Shown one piece after another: positions 10,629-20,916 of a stretch of 64,000 nucleotides of DNA. The stretch comes from Porphyra umbilicalis (Eukaryota > Rhodophyta > Bangiophyceae > Bangiales > Bangiaceae), in NCBI GenBank assembly GCA_002049455.2, contig KV919096.1, forward strand, positions 1-64,000, in the 5' to 3' direction. Every line of letters begins with the position of its first letter. Position 1 is the first letter of the stretch. A program made the translations under genes and the position numbers. The notes under the pieces were generated by a model. That model was not told where the DNA came from, ran no database searches, and saw nothing but the letters and a program-made list of their open reading frames with translations.

Positions 10629-12198
10629 GAATTCTGCTCAACACCTCTTCCCTTGCATCAGTGTCGGCCAGCCCCCTATCTCGAACTTTTCCGACGGCAC
10701 ACCTCCTTTGACTCTGCAGTGCTGGTGATGCGTGCATCCCACTTCTCCCGTGTCGGCCACAGCCGGTCTACACCTCCTCGGATTTGGCGTGCGCGAACAA
10801 GCAGCGGCGGTGGATGTTGTCGTCGGCATTGTGCGCGCGGTGGCGCGAGGCGAGGGGGTGCCGCATGACGGAGCAGCAGCAGCGGCGTTCGGGATGTTTG
10901 TTGGGGACGGGGCCCAATGGGCGGGAGCTCGCGCGGGTCGTCATGTAGCGCAGGAGAAGGTGCACCCGCGGACGACGGCCTGATATTCTTTTCCCTTCCA
11001 GTAGCCGGAGGGTGCTCTACGAGCGTGGCTGCGGGTGACGAGAAGTACGGCATCGCCTCGCCCGACGCACCTGCGGATGCTGCGACGACCAAGGCGGAGG
11101 ATGGAGCGGCGCCAAGAAAGTGAGTCGTCCATCGAGCGGCGGCGCGGAGGCTCGGGCTGCATGTAGCAGCAGCGTTGGATGCTGCACCCCGTCTATGGGG
11201 TTTGCTCTTCCCTGGTATTTGTGCAGAAAATATTCTTTGCTCAATGGCGGCGCAAATTTCGCCGCTGACTCAAAGCTGCGACAAACACACGCACATGAAA
11301 CGCAGGTACGGAGGCGTACGCAGGGACGCCACATGCACAACCGCTAGGCACGACGCTCCGTGGCAGCACCACTGGGCTCGTGGCCACCGGTCCGGCTTCG
11401 AGCACAAGATGCGAGTCAGCCGCAGTACAGCAATCGGCACGGAGGACGGTGAGCACGAGCTGCGCGACACGTCCTGACGCAAAGTGAAACGCGGCCCGCC
11501 GTGGCCACACGCGGAAGGAGGGTGAGCACGAGCTGCAAGACACGAACGGACGCAAAGGGACGCGCGGCCCGCCGTGGCCACGCGCAAAAGGAGGGTGAGC
11601 AGGAGCAGCAAGACACGAACGGACGCAAAGGGAGGCGCGGCCCGCCGTGGCCACGCGCGCAAGGAGGGTCACGGCGTGTCAGCAAAACCACTCTCAATGG
11701 CAGGACGAGATCGGAGGAATTCCGCTGTTGGAATCCACGATGAAATTATATTCTGTGGATACACTGATTTGCTGCATTATTTATTCTTGCAGAGAGAATT
11801 GCTCCGTGTGCAGGCATGGCATGATGCTTGGCGATTGTCCTTTCCTAACATACAGCGTGAGCATCGCCTGAAGGACTGGTACAAGAATCCGCCCATGACA
11901 GCGGGCCTGTTGCAGTGGTGGTGACAGCGAACGTCAACGACAGCTGCAATGCAACAGGTTCTTTCTTTAAGACACCTGTCCAACTATTTGCGGAATTGTT
12001 CTGGTGTTCTGCAAGAAGTTGAATCCGGCATGTCAGCTTTCGCACAACGGCATCTTTGTCGCGTGCCCCGCGCCCTCTCCTCTTGGCCCGCCTGTCGATT
12101 TTTTCCGCTTGCTCGCGCACCCTGCACCTTTTGTTGCTTCGTCTTCTTCCCGCCCTCTGCGCTCACCTGCTTCTTGCGGCTGCCCCGTCAGCGCTAAT
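10629..12198. other. Intergenic DNA with a short minisatellite
   Basis: No gene is supported. The only ordered structure is the 73-bp tandem repeat at 11450-11675. A pyrimidine-rich stretch (12056-12198) precedes the gene starting at 12199 and may be its leader. Confidence 0.4.
11450..11675. repeat. 73-bp minisatellite, three copies
   Basis: Three units with a period of 73 bp share CGGCCCGCCGTGGCCAC and GACGCAAAG, separated by GGAGGGTGAGCA. Staggered open frames starting at 11501, 11574 and 11647 simply reflect this period. Confidence 0.85.
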
Positions 12199-13599
12199 AT
12201 GTCATCGTCTGTTCCTGCAGGAGATGGATGTTGGAAGCGCCCTCGCTCTGGCCCACGTGCGGACCCTGGCGACCACGATCCAAGTGCTTCGGACGGTGAC
12301 GACTCGAGGCACCGGCGCCGCCTGCGTCTTAGCGTACCCAGTGAGGTCCCCCCTACCCACCCCCCCCCTGAGAATACGCGGTCGACTGCTGCTTGGCGCG
12401 CCGCCATGACCAAGTGGTGCCCGCCCGTTCCTCCCCTCCAGCTCGACCGCCTGGCCTTCCTGCTGTCAGAGTGCCCCGACCTCGACATTGACCTGTTTTT
12501 TTTCCCTGCGTGCCCTCTTTTTACCAGCCGAAAGGGTATCGACCCGCTCTTCCTCGACGACCTAGTCCAGGCTAACAGCGGCAAGCCGGTGTCGGGTTCT
12601 GTTCTTCTCTTTCTACGCGCCGTCTTTGACGCAGAGGTCAAGGCGTCCGCCGCACCGGTACCATCGCCGGCCTCCGCCGCGGGCCACGCCCCCGCCGCAC
12701 CCACCACAGCCGCAGCTGCGGCCAAGGCGTCCGCCGTGCCGCTACCATCGCCGGCCTCCGCCGCTGCCTACGCCCCCATTGCACCCGCCACAGCCGCAGC
12801 CGCTGGCGGACTTGATGCCGGCCCACAGCTTCACGACAACAATCAAGAACATGATCATGCCCTTCACGATGATGCGGCACCTACGAGCGGTGGCGCGGCG
12901 ACACCCTCTACTGTGTCCGCACCAGCTGATGGGCGTCCCACCGCCGGCGCAGCGGCTCAACCAGCATCTGGTGATGCTTTTGGGTGCGGCGACTCCGCCA
13001 CCAATTCCTCCTCGTCTTCGGAAGGCGAGGACGAGGAGTCGACGGTCGACGAGAATGGGAGTCCCGTCGTGAGGGTCACCTGCAAGACCTGAGAGAGGCC
13101 GTGCGCCGTTGCGCTCGTCTTGACGGAGGGCCACGACCCCAAAAACAACAAGTGCGCACAAGCGGTTGATGACACCGAGCGTCTGTGTAACCTGCATCTG
13201 GCACCGAGGTACGCGGCGTTAGGCACCCGGACGTGGGCAAAACTCATTGGCCTGTGGCGAAAGAAGTACAAGACTCCCGGAAAGATTGCCAGAGGCCGGT
13301 GCAAGCACAAGAGCAGTAAGAAGAGGAAGGACAACCAAACGCTGGCGGAGGTGGCTGAGTGCACGTACGACCTCCTCATCGCGGCTGCGCCGGAAGCGGC
13401 AAGGTCAACCTCGACGGGTCCGCACGAGTGGTTGCAAGATATCGTGCGGAGGATGGCCGCTGACAAGAAGTACGTTCGCCGCAGGGTCGGAAAGGAGCTG
13501 ACGCCCGCTACTTGGCAGAAGGCAGTTCTTCATTGGGCCAAGAAGAATCCCAAGCCAGGGTTTGCTTCTGCTGTTTCTCCCTCCGCTCCGTCGTCTTGA
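12199..13599 (+). CDS. Unknown protein, acidic middle and basic C-terminus; possible 60-nt intron
   Basis: From ATG 12199 the frame reads a Pro/Ala-rich protein with an acidic Ser/Glu cluster (SSSSSEGEDEES) and then meets TGA at 13090. The same frame continues open to TGA 13597-13599, with a Lys-rich, well-composed C-terminal region (LIGLWRKKYKTPGKIARG ... EWLQDIVRRMAADKKYVRR). A 60-nt segment 13069-13128 starting GTGAGG and ending GGAG starts on a codon boundary, keeps the frame and would remove the stop, so it is a candidate intron. Otherwise this is a gene broken by one stop. A tandem (SAxPxPSPASAAxxAPxAPxTA) repeat lies in the middle. No family is recognised. Confidence 0.5.
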
Positions 13600-14746
13600 T
13601 GCGTCAGAGATAGTATGTTTGATTGTGTCCATGCTTGATGATGCGTAAAGCCTGCCAGTACACTTTGGGGAGTGAGACCATGGACTTCGCCTCAGCCTTT
13701 AACGGAAAAAGACCTTGAAGCAAGATTGCCCAAGATGCAGCAATGTTGTGCTTTTGCAGAAAAAAAGAACCAGCGTGGAGTAGAAGCATGCCTTACATTT
13801 TCCCTGCTGTGCGTAGCCACCTCCCCTCGTCATTGCCTTCCTCCCAGCCTCTCCGACCGCTCTTCCCGTGGGCAGGCCGCCATGCTGGCGATCGCGGGGG
13901 CAAGGTTGGCGGCGCCGTCGCCGGCGCCGCGGCCGCCGCGAGCACCGCCGCTCCGCCGGAACCGCTGCCGCCCCTGCGCCGTCGGCGAAATGCGCCGACG
14001 GCGCCGTTAACACCGCGCCCAGCAGCGCGGCCACGTGCACCCCCACCGGGGGCAAAGACTGCTCACCCACGCGCAGGCCGGCCCTAGCACACGCGCCGAC
14101 AGCGAGGACGGTGGTGGCAGGCTCCGGCGGACAAGCGACGCCGGCGGTCGCGGCCGCGGCGGCGGCGGCTTTGCCTGTGCGCACCGGCGCGGTCGGAGCC
14201 AAGGCTGTCGGCGCGGCCCGCGCACCGCGCGGGGCCACGGCGCCAGTCGCTCCCGGAGGTTGGGCCGGCAGCGCCCCGACCAGAGGCAGTGCCGCCAAGT
14301 GGGGTGCGCAAGCGGCCGCGCTCGCCGTCGACTGCGCCGTCGCGCCGGCGGCGTGTGGGATGGCCGAGGGGGGCGAAGGCGGGGGGGGTGGCGGCCGTGC
14401 TTGCCGCCAAGGACCGATGAAGGGGGTTGCGTGACCGGCCAGGGAGGGGCGGGGGAGGGGTGGGGCTCGGCGGTAAGGCATGACATGATGTCTGTGAACA
14501 GTCATGTCCTGGACGAGGAAGTCAACACACCAACCGTTGCTCGTCTGTTTGAGAAACTGGGGTCCTTGCTGCCACCAGTCGGGCCCGAGCTGAAGCAATA
14601 CGAACCTCAATCGCGACAATCCGCAATCGGCCAGCAACGACCTGGCAATCGGGGCCTGAGACCATGCAATCGGGGCCCTGCGACCCTGCGATTGGGCCCG
14701 AACAGCGCGATTGAGGGCCCGACTTGCGATTCCGGTACGAGTCTTA
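13600..14746. other. Intergenic DNA left of the Harbinger element
   Basis: The first 250 bp are of mixed composition. 13860-14460 is GC-rich with Ala/Pro-rich open frames on both strands. 14600-14740 contains several CAATCGGGGC / GATTGGGCCC words in both orientations. No gene can be supported. The last three bases (14744-14746, TTA) are the target duplication of the neighbouring element. Confidence 0.4.
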
Positions 14747-14777
14747 GAGCACACCCAACAACGTCTTCCCCAAGTTC
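14747..14777 (+). repeat. Left terminal inverted repeat of Harbinger element
   Basis: The 31 bp start GAGCACACCCAACAACGTCT and end CCCCAAGTTC. They match the complement of 24878-24908 except at position 21 (T versus C). TTA flanks the repeat at 14744-14746. Confidence 0.95.
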
Positions 14778-14942
14778 AAATATGCTGACGTGTCAGAAAC
14801 GTGTCTCATAAATGTGCCACGTGCCTTAATTTCAGCTCTTGGGGATGGGGAGGGTCCCACAGCAACGTCAGGCACCCCAAAACGCTCAGATAGAACTTGA
14901 ATACAGTGAATCTGAATCGGACAAGTCCTCGGACATTCATGC

Positions 14943-14984
14943 GTGAGAAATGGGGGGAGGCGCCCCCGTCCCCCATTTTCTCAC
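14943..14984. repeat. Subterminal hairpin of Harbinger element
   Basis: GTGAGAAATGGGG at 14943-14955 pairs with CCCCATTTTCTCAC at 14971-14984 around a short C/G-rich loop. A related GATGAGAAAAATGGGGGG stands near the other end at 24808-24825. The motif may be a protein-binding or structural subterminal site. Confidence 0.55.
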
Positions 14985-15519
14985 CGATTTGGGGGGACCC
15001 GCTGCTCCTCCCCATTTTTTCCTGGCGTGCCATTGGCTGTTGCAGATTCAGTTCCTTTCGGAAAACGAGCTCGCGTGGCATGATCAGATTTGAAATCTTA
15101 CGGCCCGATACTGGCGCTTTCCGGGGCCGTCTACGATCTCGGCGATCACTATCGAGACCCAGAAAAGCCTGAACGAGTCTGACCGTTTCAGGACCCCCCA
15201 TTCGACGCACGTTGGGGGTGCGGTGGGTCGCTCCGCTGCCGCTCTCGGTGGCGCGCACAGCGTGAATCAGGGCACGGCGGCGGTATCCCCAGGCACTGGT
15301 TTCCGCAGCCTCGCGAGATCTATTCTGTCCGTGCTCGCGGCGGGGGGTTGGGGACATTGGAGGCTGGGAGATGGGATAAACTTGTGGGCCTGTCGGAGGG
15401 GGCAGTGGGACGAGGTCCTTTTGGCGCCCCGCGGCGTGATTGTGTGACGGCGACAGGCGCGTCGCGACGCCCGTGTCCACGGACGACGTCACCGTCGACG
15501 ACACCGTCTTCTTCCCACG

Positions 15520-17574
15520 ATGGACGATCCACTCGACGTTTCTGCGGATGCGATGCTGGCGGACCCCATGGACGGCGAAGTTGCCACCGCGGTGGCGGCC
15601 CACATGCAGGCGCTGTGGCGCTATCGTCGTCGCATCCGCCGGTCGCGGCTCGGCCGGCGGCGGTATATTGGGTCTGTGCCTGGTCGCCGGCCGAACAAGA
15701 ACCGTGATTTTCGATCAGGTTTGCGAGCTATTTTGAGGGACTATTTTGGATTGGACGGCTCCCCTCCCGTATACGACGAGGCGGACTTTGAGAGACGGTT
15801 CCGTGTGCCCAGGTCAGTGTTTTTGCGTATCTACCACGCCGTGAAGGGTCGCCCCTTCTTTGCGCAACGTATTAACGCGACGGGCAGACCGCAGGCACAC
15901 CCCTTGCAAAAGGTGGTGGCTGCTTTCCGAGTGATTGCGTACGGAGAGGCGCCCGATCGAACTGATGAATACGTTCGTTTGTCCGCATCGACCATAGCTA
16001 TGTCTGTTCGAGAGCTTCTACGTTTCATTGTGGATGAGTTGGGTCCGGCTTATTTGCGTCCCCCCACTCCGGCCGAGCTGGAGCGTATCCTGGAGCGCAA
16101 TGCGCAACGGGGTTTGCCTGGGTGTATGGGATCGCTGGACTGCAGCCATTGGGAGTGGGCGAACTGCCCCAAGGCGTTTGCCGGCATGTATCAGAATCGG
16201 CACGGCAAACGCTCTGTGGTAATGGAAACTGTTTGCGATGAGGACCTATGGATATGGCATTTGTTTGTTGGTTGCCCTGGTTCTCAGAATGACCTCAATG
16301 TTATGCATGCTTCCCCTCTGTATTTGTCTGTGACGGGAGGCGAGTGGCCGCCTCGTACGTTTTCATACACAGCTAACGGCACCACCCGCACGCTCTTGTA
16401 TTATCTGGTTGATGGAATTTACCCTCCCTTTGCATTTTTCGTGTCTCCGTTCCCCGACCCCACCACAGAAGTTGAGACGACATTCAACCGGCTCCAAGAA
16501 GCTTTGAGGAAAGATGTGGAACGGCTATATGCCGTTCTAACTGCACGCTTCCACATCGCTTTACACCCCGCACGGCATGTCACCGTCGAGTCAATGGTCA
16601 CCGTCGCGAAGGCGGTGGCCATCTTACACAATATGGTGACGGAGAAGCGACGCGATGGGTACGTGTCACGCTCTCGAATGGCCGCCGCTGCCCAGCCGGC
16701 GGCCGGCGGTAGCGGCGGCGGAGGCGCAGTCGGTGGCGGAGCCGAGGGCGTGGGGAACGGGGCTGCTGAGATCCCGGCCGCGGCCGGTAGTGCGGCCGGT
16801 GCTGCGGCCGGCGACGGGGTTGGTGGGGGTGGCGGTGGTGGGACGGGTTTGGGTCCTGATGGTGGTGCTCCCGCCGCCGGTGTTGGCGCAGCCGGCGGCG
16901 GGGCTGGTGGGGGTGGCGGTGGTGAGACAGGTTTGGGTCCTGATGGTGGTGCTCCCGCCGCCGGTGTTGGCGCAGCCGGCGGTGGGGCTGGTGGGGGTGG
17001 CGGTGGTGAGACAGGTTTGGGTCCTTATGGTGGTGCTCCCGCCGCCGGTGTTGGCGCAGCCGGCGGTGGGGCTGGTGGGGGTGGCGGTGGTGAGACAGGT
17101 TTGGGTCCTGATGGTGGTGCTCCCGCCGCCGGTGTTGGCGCAGCCGGCGGCGGGGCTGGTGGGGGTGGCGGTGGTGGGACGGGTATGATGGCTGATGGTG
17201 GTGCTCCCGCCGCCGGTGTTGGCGCAGCCGGCGGCGGGGCTTGTGGGGGTGGGGGCGGTGGGACGGGTATGATAGCTGATGGTGGCAGCCAAGCCGCCGG
17301 TGTTGGCGCTGCCGGCGGCGGGGCCGCTGGTGGTGGGGGCGGTGGGACGGATCCGACGGGAGGCGGAGGCAGCCACGCCGCCGGCGGCGGTGCGGCTGGA
17401 GGCAGTCCTACAGAGCAATGCGAACAGTCCTGGGAGCAGCGACGGCCCGCCAGCGGGTGTGGCCGCCCCTGTCATCGCGCCGGCCGGCACGCTTCCTGCC
17501 GGAAGTTTTGGCCACGCGCTGAACGCTTGGGCGGAGGCACGGGACGAGGAGGAGCACGAACGCCTGAGGCATGA
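15520..17574 (+). CDS. PIF/Harbinger transposase (DDE_4 type) with Gly-rich repeat tail
   Basis: DDE endonuclease that cuts and inserts the element at TWA sites in the nucleus. The 684-aa protein has a basic N-terminus and a helical region, then the family blocks GCMGSLDCSHWEW, FAGMYQNRHGKRSVVMETV, DLWIWHLFVGCPGSQNDLNV, PLYLSVTGG and GTTRTLLYYLVDGIYP. Candidate catalytic residues are Asp207, Asp298 and Glu334 (in RKDVERLYAVL). HNMVTEKRRDGYVSRSR closes the core near residue 390. The rest is a low-complexity Gly/Ala tail made of 28-residue repeats, which is unusual for the family and comes from the 84-bp array. The start ATG lies just before the first conserved segment. No stop or frameshift is present. 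Confidence 0.92.
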   Translation: MDDPLDVSADAMLADPMDGEVATAVAAHMQALWRYRRRIRRSRLGRRRYIGSVPGRRPNKNRDFRSGLRAILRDYFGLDGSPPVYDEADFERRFRVPRSVFLRIYHAVKGRPFFAQRINATGRPQAHPLQKVVAAFRVIAYGEAPDRTDEYVRLSASTIAMSVRELLRFIVDELGPAYLRPPTPAELERILERNAQRGLPGCMGSLDCSHWEWANCPKAFAGMYQNRHGKRSVVMETVCDEDLWIWHLFVGCPGSQNDLNVMHASPLYLSVTGGEWPPRTFSYTANGTTRTLLYYLVDGIYPPFAFFVSPFPDPTTEVETTFNRLQEALRKDVERLYAVLTARFHIALHPARHVTVESMVTVAKAVAILHNMVTEKRRDGYVSRSRMAAAAQPAAGGSGGGGAVGGGAEGVGNGAAEIPAAAGSAAGAAAGDGVGGGGGGGTGLGPDGGAPAAGVGAAGGGAGGGGGGETGLGPDGGAPAAGVGAAGGGAGGGGGGETGLGPYGGAPAAGVGAAGGGAGGGGGGETGLGPDGGAPAAGVGAAGGGAGGGGGGGTGMMADGGAPAAGVGAAGGGACGGGGGGTGMIADGGSQAAGVGAAGGGAAGGGGGGTDPTGGGGSHAAGGGAAGGSPTEQCEQSWEQRRPASGCGRPCHRAGRHASCRKFWPRAERLGGGTGRGGARTPEA
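16860..17390. repeat. 84-bp coding minisatellite in transposase tail
   Basis: Units of 84 bp (GCCGCCGGTGTTGGCGCAGC ... GGTGGTGCTCCC) repeat about six times, with increasing divergence towards 17390. Each encodes 28 residues and each contains the octamer pair GCCGCCGG / CCGGCGGC. Confidence 0.9.
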
Positions 17575-17739
17575 CCTTGCTGAACACGTGTGGGTGGAGA
17601 GAAGCACGCTTCTTGCGCCCTACGTGGGGGTAAAAAAGGTTTTTTTTTTTCCCTGCTGCGCAGGGTTTTTTTGTCCTTCGATAACGTCGTCAGGAGAGGA
17701 TCTTTTGGGGGGGCGGCGGACAGGGTCGACGTCTGCATG

Positions 17740-19260
17740 TGACTGCCCCGCGGCTGGAGTTGGCGAGACGGGCGGCGCACGTGTGCGGCGGGCATGGAAA
17801 GGGGCGGATTGCCGCCGGCGTCGGTATTGTCGGCGGCGGCTCTGCGTGTTGGGGGGGGGGTGGGCATGGGGGGCGTCCACTTGTCACTGGTCCGCCGCCG
17901 GCGTTTGCAAGACCGGCGGCGGGCGTGTCAGGCGGGGAGGGGTGCTGGTGTGTCGCCGCCGGCGTCGGTACTGCCGGCGGCGGCTCTGCGCGTTGGGGGG
18001 GGGGCGGGCACGGGGGGCGTCCACGTGTGAGTTCTCCGCCGCCGGCGTTTGCAAGACTGGCGGCGGGCGTGTCAGGCGGGGAGGGGTGCTGGTGTGTCGC
18101 CGCCGGCGTCGGTATTGCCGGCGGCGGCTCTGCGTGTTGGGGGGGGGGTGGGCATGGGGGGCGTCCACTTGTGACTGGTCCGCCGCCGGCGTTTGCAAGA
18201 CTGGCGGCGGGCGTGTCAGGCGGGGAGGGGTGCTGGTGTGTCGCCGCCGGCGTCGGTATTGCCGGCGGCGGCTCTGCGTGTTGGGGGGGGGCGGGCACGG
18301 GGGCGTCCACGTGTGAGTTCTCCGCCGCCGGCGTTGGCAAGACCGGCGGCGGGCGTGTCAGGCGGGAGGGGTGCTGGTGTGTCGCCGCCGGCGTCGGTAT
18401 TGCCGGCGGCGGCTCTGCGTGTTGGGGGGGGGTGGGCATTGGAGGCGTTCACTTGTGACTGGTCCGCCGCCGGCGTTTGCAAGACTAGCGGCGGGCGTGT
18501 CAGGCGGGGAGGGGTGCTGGTGTGTCGCCGCCGGCGTCGGTATTGCCGGCGGCGGCTCTGCGTGTTGGGGGGGGGCGGGCACGGGGGGCGTCCACGTGTG
18601 AGTTCTCCGCCGCCGGCGTTGGCAAGACCGGCGGCGGGCGTGTCAGGCGGAGAGGGGTGCTGGTGTGTCGCCGCCGGCGTCGGTATTGCCGGCGGCGGCT
18701 CTGCGTGTTGGGGGGGGGTGGGCATTGGGGGCGTCCACTTGTGACTGGTCCGCCGCCGGCGTTGGCAAGACTGGCGGCGGGCGTGTCAGGTGGGGAGGGG
18801 TGCTGGTGTGTCGCCGCCGGCGTCGGTATTGCCGGCGGCGGCTCTGCGTGTCGGGGGGGGGGCGGGCACGGGGGGCGTCCACGTGTGAGTTCTCCGCCGC
18901 CGGCGTTGGCAAGACCGGCGGCGGGCGTGTCAGGCGGAGAGGGGTGCTGGTGTGTCGCCGCCGGCGTCGGTATTGCCGGCGGCGGCTCTGCGTGTTGGGG
19001 GGGGGCGGGCACGGGGGGCGTCCACGTGTGAGTTCTCCGCCGCCGGCGTTGGCAAGACCGGCGGCGGGCGTGTCGGGCGCAGAGGGGTGCTGGTGTGTCG
19101 CCGCTGGTGTCGGTATGGCCGGCGGCGGCTCTGCGTGTACGGCGGGGGGGGCGGGGAAGGTAGACGTCCACGTGGGACTGCTCCGCCGCCGGCGTTGACA
19201 AGACCGGCGGCGGGTGTTTGGAGCGCGGAAGGGACCGGGCATGTTGCCGCCGGCGTCCGT
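17740..19260. repeat. About 143-bp minisatellite between the convergent Harbinger genes
   Basis: About ten units of 142-144 bp fill the space between the transposase stop and the Myb-like gene. Each unit has two inverted GCCGCCGG/CCGGCGGC pairs, a GGGGGGGG run and GTGCTGGTGTGTCGCC. Two subtypes alternate (CACGTGTGAGTTCT and CACTTGTGACTGGT). Long open frames on both strands across the array are low-complexity shadows. Confidence 0.9.
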
Positions 19261-19474
19261 GCGCCGACATGTGTGGGGGGTGTAGCGCCCGTCGCCAGTG
19301 TTTGTGTGAGGTAATCTTCAGTGGCAGGGAATGCAGGGGATCCACGAGGGGTGTTGCGCATTCGTGGTAGGATGCGCGGTGCACAGAAGTAGGAAAAAAA
19401 CCCCTGCCCAACGGGGAAAAAAAACCTTTGGCACGCTAAAGAACAAAGCACATACACATCAAACACTACAGGGA

Positions 19475-20893
19475 CTAGGAATGGTCATCGTCCCCACTGG
19501 CCTCTTGAACAGCACAGTCGGCGTCGTCCGCCGCCTTGTCGTGGTGCATGGGCACCAAGTACACCTCATCGTCGTGATCCAAAGTAGTCGACGCGGCAGC
19601 AAGTGCCGCCGCCGCCTTCGCCTGCTTCGTCACCTGGGACCGAGCGCCACGGCTCGGCCTGCCTCGGCCGGTCGACTTGGGAACAGGATCTGTCGTTGCA
19701 GGCGCCGCCGGCGTGTTGTGCCCAGACGCCGGCGGCGATTGCACCTCGGACTCGACTGCCGCCGGCTTGTTGCCGGCCGGCGGCGGCGGATGTACCTCCG
19801 ACACGTCCGCCGGTGCGGTCGACGACCTCGCGTGCTCCTCGGACTCGACTGCCGCCGGATTGTTGCCGACCGGCGGCGGCGGATGCACCTCGGACACGGC
19901 CGCCGGTGCGGTCGACGATCCCGCGTCCGTCGCCAAGGCGGCGGCCGTCCCCGCCGGGCCCGACGACGGCGCCGGCGGGGACGAGGACAAGTCCATGCCA
20001 GCCGCCGCCATCAGCTTGCGCGCGTGCATCTTGCGGAAGGCAATCGCCTCGGGGGTGTCGCGCATCTCCGCGGTGTTGAAAAACGCCACAGTTGTCCGCT
20101 CCGTCGTTGCCCGCGCCAGCGCCAGCAGAGCGTCCGAGCTGTCCTTGAGTGTCCGCGACGCGCGGATGTCCTCACTCATCTCCCGCTTGGCCGCCTTGGA
20201 ACCGCGCGGACGTGACTGGAAGGCACCCGCCGCCGGCGGCCCGTTCTCCTCCTCGTCCGAGTCGCTTGGGGAGGCACGGCCGCCGGCAGACACGCTTGAG
20301 GAGCCGGCGCCGCCAGCGCCGCCGTCTGCGGCGGCGGCCCCGGCGGCGCCGCTAAACTTGTCGACGTGACGTAACACCCGCCAACACGACACCCACGGGC
20401 AGGTCGTCTGCTTCGCCTTCCGCTTCGTTGTCTTGCCCTTCGCCTTGTCAGATGCCCGGTCCTTCCGCATCGCCTCGTAAATGTTGAGCCCGCAGAAGCG
20501 CGCCACAGCAGCGCTGATCAAATCCTCGTCGCTCGGGTTGCCTGTCAGCGACAGCCGCTTAACGGCCAAGTAGTGCGAGCCAAACTCGCTCACCCCTCTC
20601 CGGATCTTGTCCCACTGCTTCTGCACCCCCCCGACACCGCGCTCGGTGCGCCGTCGAGCGCCAGGGCGACCGGCCAATAGGCGCTTCCACTCCCCGACCA
20701 CCTCCGCCCAAAAGGTTGTCCCAGTCTGGTCCGACCCCTTCACAGCGTCCAATGATGTAGACAGATAGGCCCGGCTGAGGGCCACCCGCTCCTCGTCCGT
20801 CCAGCCAGGCCCAGTCCCCATGGCAGCCGGCGCGTAGGTGGCGGCAAGCAGGTCGGCGCCCCCGCCGCCACCCACAGGTGGGGAAGGGGGCAT
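19475..20893 (-). CDS. Harbinger-associated Myb/SANT-like protein
   Basis: PIF/Harbinger elements encode a second protein with a Myb/SANT-like trihelix domain that binds the element ends and helps bring the transposase into the nucleus. Here the 472-aa protein (ATG at 20893, or MGTGPGW at 20821) has the domain at residues 31-125: WTDEERVALSRAYL, FWAEVVGEWKRLL, VQKQWDKIRRGVSEF. This is followed by NPSDEDLISAAVARF and a basic stretch KAKGKTTKRKAKQTTCPW. The C-terminal half resembles the no-apical-meristem-associated region (KAAKREMSEDIRASRTLKDS) and contains repeats SEVHPPPPVGNNPAAVESEE. It is transcribed towards the transposase gene. Confidence 0.85.
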   Translation of the reverse strand: MPPSPPVGGGGGADLLAATYAPAAMGTGPGWTDEERVALSRAYLSTSLDAVKGSDQTGTTFWAEVVGEWKRLLAGRPGARRRTERGVGGVQKQWDKIRRGVSEFGSHYLAVKRLSLTGNPSDEDLISAAVARFCGLNIYEAMRKDRASDKAKGKTTKRKAKQTTCPWVSCWRVLRHVDKFSGAAGAAAADGGAGGAGSSSVSAGGRASPSDSDEEENGPPAAGAFQSRPRGSKAAKREMSEDIRASRTLKDSSDALLALARATTERTTVAFFNTAEMRDTPEAIAFRKMHARKLMAAAGMDLSSSPPAPSSGPAGTAAALATDAGSSTAPAAVSEVHPPPPVGNNPAAVESEEHARSSTAPADVSEVHPPPPAGNKPAAVESEVQSPPASGHNTPAAPATTDPVPKSTGRGRPSRGARSQVTKQAKAAAALAAASTTLDHDDEVYLVPMHHDKAADDADCAVQEASGDDDHS

Positions 20894-20916
20894 GAACCGC
20901 CCGCCCCGGCGACCGC

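Noticed and set aside
4978..14743. Terminal inverted repeats of a large hAT element explaining the split MITE
   Set aside because: The sequences at 4978 and just before 14744/24910 do not pair, so no such element is called; only the 8-bp overlap is reported.
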